Shown here: positions 31,183-38,800 of the stretch, in pieces
Position numbering within the stretch: position 1 is the stretch's first letter
Layout of the letters: the number at the start of each line of letters is the position of its first letter
Source: Halotia branconii CENA392
GTDB lineage: Bacteria; Cyanobacteriota; Cyanobacteriia; Cyanobacteriales; Nostocaceae
Direction: 5' to 3'
Assembly: GCF_029953635.1 (NCBI RefSeq)
Contig: NZ_CP124543.1
Coordinates: 1 to 64,000 of the forward strand
Length of the DNA: 64,000 bases
Position numbers and translations under genes: made by a program
Notes under the pieces: model-generated
What the model was told of the DNA's origin: nothing
Seen by the model: the letters and a program-made list of their open reading frames with translations, nothing else
Databases searched by the model: none

Positions 31183-31574
31183 TGATTACCGATCAGCAAT
31201 TAAAGGATGTGGCTGAAAATTACGTCTTAAATGAATATGCCCGTCCTGGCTTGACTGCTTACATATATGAGGATGCAGACGACCCAGCGGATGACACGAC
31301 CTACCACACTTACGCTACCGAGTGGCCTAAGCCTGATGAAGACGCGCTTTCTTCCTGGGAAATTATCGATACAGAAATTCAACTAGTCACAGTAGAAGAA
31401 CGTAATGAGGAAGAAAAGGAGTACGAAGTTGTAGTCGAAGCTCTGGTGACTATTGGCTATAGCGAAGACGAAGAAAAGGAGGATGAAGACCCAGAGCCGC
31501 AAGAAAGGATTATTTCTGTATATATCGGAGTTGATTCTAACGGTCAGCTATTTGTTGCCAATGCCGAAGAATGA
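31182..31574 (+). CDS. Acidic hypothetical protein
   Basis: 130 residues from the ATG at 31182 (a GTG at 31179 is also possible); the start overlaps the TGA of rep. Strongly acidic (SEDEEKEDEDPEPQE), with a beta-rich end. It is reminiscent of DNA-mimic or rep-modulating proteins but with no firm family. Its last 14 bp overlap the recombinase. Confidence 0.6.
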   Translation: MITDQQLKDVAENYVLNEYARPGLTAYIYEDADDPADDTTYHTYATEWPKPDEDALSSWEIIDTEIQLVTVEERNEEEKEYEVVVEALVTIGYSEDEEKEDEDPEPQERIISVYIGVDSNGQLFVANAEE

Positions 31575-32763
31575 GGATAAGTGGATTAGCACCGATAGAC
31601 GTAGCAATAAGCTTGTCATCCGCTTTCATGTCAACGGATTTAGCAAGCAATTCTTCATTGCCACAGGGCTAGAGGATACGCCCAGAAATCGAGAATTGGT
31701 GAAGCTGCGACGAGAGATGATTCAAGCTGACATCTCTTTAGAACGGTTCGATGCATCGTTGCAGTCGTACCAGTTTCAACCAAGCCGTAATAGTGCCACA
31801 CTGTACCGTTTGTCACAGTCTTACGATTATGATTTGGGCGAATTGTGGGAAAAATTCACAGAGTTTAAAAAAGCGCTTCTAGAAAGAACCACAATATACG
31901 GAAAGTACAAGGGAATAGCACGATATATTGCCAAATTGCCCACAAAGTCATTAAACCAAGCCCCACAGATTCGGGATTGGTTATTAACTAACACGACTCA
32001 TTTTATGGCTTGGACGCTGCTACAAAGTTTTAGTGACTGCTGCAATTGGGCAGTTGACTCAGGACTGATTGCCAATAACCCATTTGAAAAACTCAAAATC
32101 AAAAAACCGCGCCGTAGCTCCGAAGATGACGACGATTATCGAGCGTTTACTCTTGAGCAGCGCGACACCATAATTGCAACCTTTGAAAATCACCGGGTTT
32201 ACAGTCACCACGCTAATTTAGTCAAATTCATGTTTTGGACTGGTTGCCGACCGGGCGAGGCGTTTGCTTTAACTTGGGCAGACGTTCAAGAAAATGCCAC
32301 CCGCATCCTGATCAACAAATCCTGTAACTTGTTTCGAGTCAAGAAAGGCACAAAAAACCGCAAAAAACGGATATTTCCCACATCCAAAGGATCAAAGTTA
32401 CAAAATCTACTGCTAGGCATGAAACCGCCCGCCGGAGAATTTAGCCCTCACTCGCTTGTCTTTACCTCAAAAACTGGCCGCCCGTTAAATAGTTGCATTG
32501 TGCAGCAATTTTGGAGCTTGAAGGTAAAGTCTGGTAAAAATGGCTATCGCCGTGAATATCCAGGAGTAATCAGGGAATTAGCCGCAGTTGGAAAAACCCC
32601 GTATTTAGAGTTTTATGCTACCCGTCATACTTTTGCGACTTGGGCGATCGCTTCTGGGGTGACACCGGAAAAAGTAGCGCGATGGATTGGGGATGAGGTA
32701 CAGACAGTTTTGAAATTTTACTGTCACCCGAATGTTGTTGATTCGGAATGTCCTGATTTTTGA
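31561..32763 (+). CDS. Full-length tyrosine recombinase/integrase of element B
   Basis: 400 residues from the ATG at 31561 (MPKNEDKWIS). An ATG at 31453 would need a long overlap with the acidic gene. The N-terminal half carries an arm-binding and SAM-like core-binding domain. The C-terminal catalytic domain shows Arg in WTGCRPGEAF, Lys-rich VKKGTKNRKKR, YATRHTFAT (box II Arg; the usual first His is Tyr) and FYCHP with the nucleophile Tyr. The usual GH motif reads GDEVQT, so the third box His is Asp. This type is common in cyanobacterial elements. It is the last element gene, 117 bp before chromosomal-type genes. Confidence 0.88.
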   Translation: MPKNEDKWISTDRRSNKLVIRFHVNGFSKQFFIATGLEDTPRNRELVKLRREMIQADISLERFDASLQSYQFQPSRNSATLYRLSQSYDYDLGELWEKFTEFKKALLERTTIYGKYKGIARYIAKLPTKSLNQAPQIRDWLLTNTTHFMAWTLLQSFSDCCNWAVDSGLIANNPFEKLKIKKPRRSSEDDDDYRAFTLEQRDTIIATFENHRVYSHHANLVKFMFWTGCRPGEAFALTWADVQENATRILINKSCNLFRVKKGTKNRKKRIFPTSKGSKLQNLLLGMKPPAGEFSPHSLVFTSKTGRPLNSCIVQQFWSLKVKSGKNGYRREYPGVIRELAAVGKTPYLEFYATRHTFATWAIASGVTPEKVARWIGDEVQTVLKFYCHPNVVDSECPDF

Positions 32764-32832
32764 TAAATTCAAAAATACCTGATGCAGAAATTTTTGGATG
32801 AGTTGCTACTGCTACTTGCTACTGAATTGCAA

Positions 32833-32863
32833 ACTAAAACCCTTATTTTTTAAGGGTTTTAGT
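32833..32863. terminator. Hairpin terminator after the integrase
   Basis: ACTAAAACCCTTA (32833-32845) and TAAGGGTTTTAGT (32851-32863) form a perfect 13-bp stem over a T-rich loop. It ends the element B transcript; a GGAGGA ribosome site for the next small gene follows. Confidence 0.6.
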
Positions 32864-32880
32864 GTAGGAGGAATCTTGAT

Positions 32881-33051
32881 ATGATTGTCTTGCCACCAGA
32901 TTTAGATAGAGAAACAATAGAAGTTGAGCGCAATTTATTAAAAAAAGAATTGCGTCGTTTTGTGGAATTTGCTGATTTAGCTGATAACGCGGGTGAAGCA
33001 AGAATGAAGTTGTTAGCTTTACAAAAGCGTTATGGACTATTAGATATTTAA
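32881..33051 (+). CDS. 56-residue helical protein
   Basis: MIVLPPDLDRETIEVERN... with a good TAGGAGGA site upstream. Charged, helical, ending KRYGLLDI. Not recognised, but its size and position before the dndD operon suggest a short conserved cyanobacterial ORF. The spacer 33052-33334 is AT-rich; around 33258-33325 there is a short relic-like frame (GFTDVNTALEAVKIEKTI) without a start. Confidence 0.5.
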   Translation: MIVLPPDLDRETIEVERNLLKKELRRFVEFADLADNAGEARMKLLALQKRYGLLDI

Positions 33052-33334
33052 TAAATTACGGTAAATGTAAAGTTTTTTTGATGTTTGAAATTAAGGTCAG
33101 CTTTTGTGAAAAGATAATGAATAATGGGATATAATTCAAATTTTTAAGGACGCTTATATTTCCATTATATTAATTTCAGTATAACAGAAAAACTTCAATT
33201 AATTACTAAAAAATAAACTTAAAAATTTCAATCAATAAATTGCCCAAAATAAAGATTAGGCTAATCGTGGCTTTACTGATGTAAATACAGCATTAGAGGC
33301 AGTTAAAATAGAAAAAACTATTTAAAAATTGGTA

Positions 33335-33508
33335 ATGTCACAAGAACTAAATATAGATGATGTCCAGGAGCCAATTAACAGCGCCTCACCGGAAGTACAA
33401 CAAATTATTGAGCGAGTATGGAAGCTGGAAAAAAGTAGATTAGATCGAAAAAGCAAAGGTCATATTAATGATGATATTTTAGATATTGTGAAGGAAGCTG
33501 TAAAATGA
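33335..33508 (+). CDS. 57-residue protein coupled to dndD
   Basis: Helical, charged (PEVQQIIERVWKLEKSRLDR). Its TGA overlaps the ATG of the next gene (ATGA at 33505-33508), so it is translated with it. A small partner of the DndD-like ATPase is plausible; dndB, dndC and dndE are not in the window. Confidence 0.6.
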   Translation: MSQELNIDDVQEPINSASPEVQQIIERVWKLEKSRLDRKSKGHINDDILDIVKEAVK

Positions 33509-35580
33509 AGCTGACTTCAGTTAAGTTGTGCAATTTTCGCTCATTTTATGGTACAACGCCAGAGATGCTCTTGGCGGGAGGGAATATCCATAACACAACA
33601 GTTATTCATGGTAATAATGGTACTGGTAAAACCAGCTTATTGAATGCATTTACCTGGGTGTTATATGAGAAATTTAGCGCCGCTTTTGCATCGACCGAAC
33701 AGTTAGTAAATAAACGAGCGATCGCCGAAACACAAAGAGGACAAGCTGTAGAATGTTGGGTAGAGATTGGGTGGGAACATGAAGGCAACCGCTACCGAGT
33801 TAAACGTTCTTGTCGAGTTTACAAAAATGCCAGTGAACTAGAAGCAGGAAAAACACAGTTAACTATGTGGGTAAGCGGTGATGATGGCAAATGGAACTTA
33901 CCAACTCAGCCATCAGAAGACATTATTAATCAGATTTTACCCGCTAGTTTACATCAATATTTTTTCTTTGATGGTGAGCGAATTGAAGAAATCGTCCGTT
34001 CTGACAAAAAAGCAGAAATTGCCGAAGCTACCAAGATTTTTTTAGGTGTGGAAGTAATTGAACGTTCAATTACCCACTTAAAAGAAGCCAAAAAAAGTTT
34101 AGAAACCGAGTTAACAACTATAGGAGATGCAGAAACTAAACAGTTGTTGCGTCAACAAGAGAAATTAGAAAAAGAAATTACAAATATTACTCAACGCCAA
34201 ACAGAAATTAAACAAGAATTAGAGTATCAAAAAACTTTTAAAAAAGAGACAAGTAACCGTTTAAGAGAATTGAGTGCGGCAAAAGAGTTACAAGAAAAAC
34301 GACATAATTTAGAATCACAAAAAGAGGCAAACCGAGAAGAACTGAGGAAAACTAGAGAAGCGCTAAAAAAAGCAATTTCTGCACGAGGTTACACAGTGTT
34401 ATTGGCAGAAACTACAAATCAGTTCCGTGCAATTATTAATGATTTAAAGCAACGAGGTGAATTAACTCCAGGAATTTCGCGGGAATTTATCAATGAATTG
34501 CTGAAAACTCAACGCTGTATTTGTGGTACAGATTTAAACATAGGCAGTCATTCCCATGCTCATGTACAAGTTTGGTTAGATAGAGCAGGTTCTTCGACTG
34601 TAGAAGAAACCACAATTCGCATGAGCGCTCAAGTAGATGATATTGATCAGCAAGCAACAGCATTTTGGCAAGAAGTGGATCGAGAACAAGCCAGAATTGA
34701 ACAATTAAGACAAATAATATCTCAAATTGAAACTGAACTAGATAGCATTCAAGAACGACTACGCAAAGATCCCAATGAAGAAATTAGCAGTTTACAAAAA
34801 CGTCTAGATGAAATTGAAACTAAAATTGATGAATTAAATAGAGAGCAAGGTGCAAATCAGCAGCAAATTACCCACTTAAAAACAGCAATCGATGCTTTGA
34901 TCAAACAAATCGCCAAGCAGAAATTGAATGAAGAAAAGCAAATATTAGCACAACGACGCATTAGTGCTACCCAAGATGCGATTGAACGGTTAACAGAAGT
35001 TAAAAATCGTCAAGAACAGCAGTTTCGCCTGCAACTAGAAAAACGAGTGCAAGAGATATTCACTGAAATTTCTTTTGCACCTTATACTCCGAAAATAAGT
35101 GACAAATATGAGTTAACTTTAGTAGAAAATACAGCAGGTATCGAAGCACTAGTTGCAGCATCCACTGGAGAAAATCAAATTCTCAGCTTATCATTTATTG
35201 CCAGTATTATTGATAGAGTCCGGGAATGGAGCGAAAAGCGAAAAATGATGATGATTCCCGATAGCAGTACTTTTCCTATTGTCATGGATTCGCCATTTGG
35301 GAGTTTGGATGAAATTTCACGGCGACACATTGCTCAGACAATTCCGAAATTAGCGAATCAGTTGATTGTGTTAGTAACTAAAACACAGTGGCGGGGTGAA
35401 GTCGAAGCAGAAATGACAGACAGAATTGGTAAAGAATATGTGCTGACATACTATTCTTCTAAGCCAGATTGCGAACAGGATTATATTGAATTAGGTAAAG
35501 AAAGATATCCTTTGGTTAGGCAAAGTCCTAATGAATTTGAGTATACAGAAATTATCGAAGTTGAACGAAATCAAGGATAG
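33505..35580 (+). CDS. dndD: DndD-like SMC/Rad50-type ATPase (DNA phosphorothioation)
   Basis: 691 residues. Walker A GNNGTGKTS (36-44) in the AAA_23 context LCNFRSFYG; FFDGERIEEI (about 152-161) is typical of DndD. Two long coiled-coil arms flank a hinge with RCICGT (about 337), a minimal zinc-hook-like Cys pair. The C-terminus has LSLSF and Walker B FPIVMDSPFGSLD. In the Dnd pathway DndD is an ATPase/nicking partner for backbone sulphur insertion by DndC. Here it stands without dndBCE, preceded only by a coupled 57-residue ORF and a mobile element's integrase, so it may be an orphan or a remnant of a split locus. Confidence 0.8.
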   Translation: MKLTSVKLCNFRSFYGTTPEMLLAGGNIHNTTVIHGNNGTGKTSLLNAFTWVLYEKFSAAFASTEQLVNKRAIAETQRGQAVECWVEIGWEHEGNRYRVKRSCRVYKNASELEAGKTQLTMWVSGDDGKWNLPTQPSEDIINQILPASLHQYFFFDGERIEEIVRSDKKAEIAEATKIFLGVEVIERSITHLKEAKKSLETELTTIGDAETKQLLRQQEKLEKEITNITQRQTEIKQELEYQKTFKKETSNRLRELSAAKELQEKRHNLESQKEANREELRKTREALKKAISARGYTVLLAETTNQFRAIINDLKQRGELTPGISREFINELLKTQRCICGTDLNIGSHSHAHVQVWLDRAGSSTVEETTIRMSAQVDDIDQQATAFWQEVDREQARIEQLRQIISQIETELDSIQERLRKDPNEEISSLQKRLDEIETKIDELNREQGANQQQITHLKTAIDALIKQIAKQKLNEEKQILAQRRISATQDAIERLTEVKNRQEQQFRLQLEKRVQEIFTEISFAPYTPKISDKYELTLVENTAGIEALVAASTGENQILSLSFIASIIDRVREWSEKRKMMMIPDSSTFPIVMDSPFGSLDEISRRHIAQTIPKLANQLIVLVTKTQWRGEVEAEMTDRIGKEYVLTYYSSKPDCEQDYIELGKERYPLVRQSPNEFEYTEIIEVERNQG

Positions 35581-35603
35581 TAGCATATTCGTGGACAGTG
35601 AAC

Positions 35604-35636
35604 AGATCCCCGACTTCTTTGAGAAGTCGGGGATCT
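35604..35636. terminator. Perfect 15-bp hairpin after dndD
   Basis: AGATCCCCGACTTCT (35604-35618) and AGAAGTCGGGGATCT (35622-35636) with a 3-nt loop. No T tract follows, so it may work as a processing site or be one of the mobile palindromes common between Nostoc genes. The following stretch to 35854 is an AT-rich promoter region without other features. Confidence 0.55.
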
Positions 35637-35854
35637 GAGCCTCTCAAGATCACAAACTAGTATTAAAATAGACTTTGAGTAGATTTTGATTTAAATATAG
35701 AAATTTATTCAGTGTATATACTTAATTTATACCAAGCTGATTTACAATCGATTTGCAGATATCACAATAAAACCAGCACATTTACCTTATTTTGTTATTT
35801 ATCTTTTTTTTATCATCAATTCGGCAAAAATTAAAATTTAACTTAGAACTTGCC

Positions 35855-38800
35855 ATGATTAAGGATATTCAACAAATAAAAATTTTATTAGTTGATGATT
35901 GTCCAGAAGATTTACAATTTTTATCTGATATTCTCTTGGCTCAAGGTTATCAATTACAAACAGTAACTTCCGGACAATTGGCAATTGATGAGGTATTAAA
36001 TCTAACACCTGACTTGATTTTACTTGATATTCTGATGCCAGAGATGAATGGTTATGAAGTTTATCAAAAATTGAAAGCTAACCAAAATACTCAGAACATT
36101 CCGATTATTTTTCTTGGTACTCTTGACCATCTCTCTAAAAATTTCAATTTTTTTCAACTAGGTGTTGATTATATTAATAAACCATTGCATTCTGAAGAAG
36201 TTTTAGTACGCATACAAAATCAACTGACTCTTCAAAACCTACAAAAACAGTTAAGATATCAAAATAAACAATTAGAAATTGCACTAGCACAAGTAAAGCT
36301 ATTAACATCAGAAACTTGCAAGAATGAAGCTTCTTGGAGAGATTGCATTCAAGTAGAATCTGCTTTAAAAGCTAGTGAACGTAAATATCGCCACTTAGTT
36401 GAGACATCCCAAGATATCATTTGGTCACTGGATGTATCTGGACGAATTACCTTTATTAATAGTGCTGTTAAAAGAGTTTGCGGCTACGAACCTCAAGAAA
36501 TTATCGGGTGTTCTTGGTTTGATTTTATTTTGCCTGAACAGGTGGCTCATGTTCAGCAAATATTTGGATGTCTTGTGAATGGAGAGCCAATTTTTCAGCA
36601 TGAAATTACATGTATAGCAAAAGATGGTTATTCACTGCATTTGATGCTGAATGCGATCGCTTTACGAAATGAAGACAATTTAATTATCGGGGTGACAGGT
36701 ACAGCTAGTGATATTACAGAACACAAACGGGTTGAACAAGCCTTAAAGGCAAATACCGTCAAGCTCCGTAACTATAATTTAGTAATAACAAAACTAGCGA
36801 AAAATCAGCTGCTGTATCAAGGTGATTTAAAAGCAGCTTTAAGTGCGATCACAGAAGTAGGTGCTAAAAATATAGCTGTAGAAAGAGCCAGCGTCTGGTT
36901 ATATGACGAAACAGCCACTCGTTTTGAGTGTCTGGACTTATTTGAAGAAAGTCGCAATCAACACAGCGAAGGATTTTCTTTATCAACGTCAGACTATCCA
37001 GCTTATTTTCACGCTTTACAGCAAGACGAGGTAATTGCCGCAGATGATGCCTATAGTGATCCTAGAACTAAACAATTCTCTGAATCTTATTTAGCTCCAT
37101 TGTGCATCACTTCTATGCTTGATACCCCCATCAGACTGGCAGGAAAGACCGTAGGAGTTTTATGTCTGGAGGCGGTAAGAGTAACTCATTCTTGGACATT
37201 AGAAGACGAAAATTTTGCTCGTTCTTTAGGACATTTAGTATCTTTGGCCTTAGAAGCACGGGAACGCCAACGAGCAGAAGCAGCACGCCGCGCCTCCGAA
37301 GAAAAGTTAGCATCAGCCTTTAGATCATCTCCTGACCCGATCGCCCTTGCCACTTTTCCCAAAACACGCTACATAGAAGTTAATGACAGTTTTTGTCGGT
37401 TATTTGGCTATTCTCGCTCTCAGGTCATTGGTCGGACTAACAAAGAGTTAAATATTTGGGTGAACCAAGAAGAATGCAGTTTCCTCGCCCAATTTATTCA
37501 ACATCATAAAGCTATTCGTAACTATGAAGTTGATTTTCGCACTGCCAGTAAAGAAGTAAAAACAGCACTGTTTAGTGCGGAAATGATTGATATTGATGGA
37601 CAACAATACGTACTAGGCACAGCTAAAGATATCACTGAACGCAAGCAAGCAGAAAATGAAAGTCGTTTGCTACTGTTAACATCTCAAGCCATCACTCGCG
37701 CCATTGACGTAGATAGTGCATTAGTAACCGTCCTCCGCTTAATTTGCAACACTATTAACTGGGACTTTGGTGAAGCATGGATACCCAGTCATGACGGCAC
37801 TATTTTAGAACATAGCTTGGTCTGTTATGCAGAAGAAAGCCGTTTAGAGGCATTTTGCCGCAAAAGTCAAAATTTTAACTTTGCTATGGGTGTAGGATTA
37901 CCTGGACGAGTTTGGCAGTGTCGGCAGCCAGAATGGATAGAAGATGTTTCTCATATTATGCAACCAGTTTTTTTGCGATCGCCACAAGCAGCAGAAGTAG
38001 GATTAAAAGCTGGTTTTGGTGTGCCAATTCTCAGTGGTAGCGAAGTATTAGCTATTTTGGTATTTTTCAAACGTAATGCTGCACCAGTTGATCAGCGTTT
38101 GCTCTTGCTAGTGGGTGCTGTTGCTGCCCAATTAGGCGGGTTAATTCAGCGTAAAGTAGCAGAGTCTGCCCACAGACAAAGCGAAGAACGTTTAGAATTA
38201 GCCTTAGAAGGTAGCGACTTGGGGTTGTGGGATTGGAATCTTCGCAGTGGTAAAATCTACCGTGATTGGCGGTGGCAAAAGATGCTGGGATACACAGACC
38301 ATGAAATAGAAGATAATCAACAAGCAATCGAGCAACTGATACATCCAGAAGACTTACCCACAGTTAATTCATTATTAGATGTCCATTTCCAAGGTACTAG
38401 TCTTGTCTATGAAGTAGAATTTCGGATGCGCTGTTCATCTGGGGAGTGGAAATGGATTCAGTCTCGCGGTCAAGTTGTAGAACGCGACGAACAAGGTAAA
38501 CCTTTACGAATGACGGGTACGCACAAAGATATAACTGAACGTAAAGCCTTAGAGCGAGAAATAGCACTTAGAGAAGCTCGTCTTAATGCTTTTTTTAGCA
38601 GCGCACCTGTAGGCATGAGTATCTTAGATCACCAATTACGGTTTGTGCAAATTAATGAACAACTAGCAAATATTAATGAGATACCCCAAACAGATCATAT
38701 CGGTAAAACTATCTATGAAGTTTTACCTCAAATTGCTCATACAGTTACACCATTATGTGAGCAGGTACTGTTGACTGGTCAACCGATTCATAATCAGGAA

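Noticed and set aside
1..32763. Classifying the elements as inovirus or as ICE
   Set aside because: The size is too large and the operon too rich for a typical inovirus; no relaxase or VirB4 for a conjugative element in the visible part.
32764..32880. Attachment site (attR) of element B
   Set aside because: A direct repeat could not be found because the left border lies outside or cannot be recognised; no tRNA gene seen.
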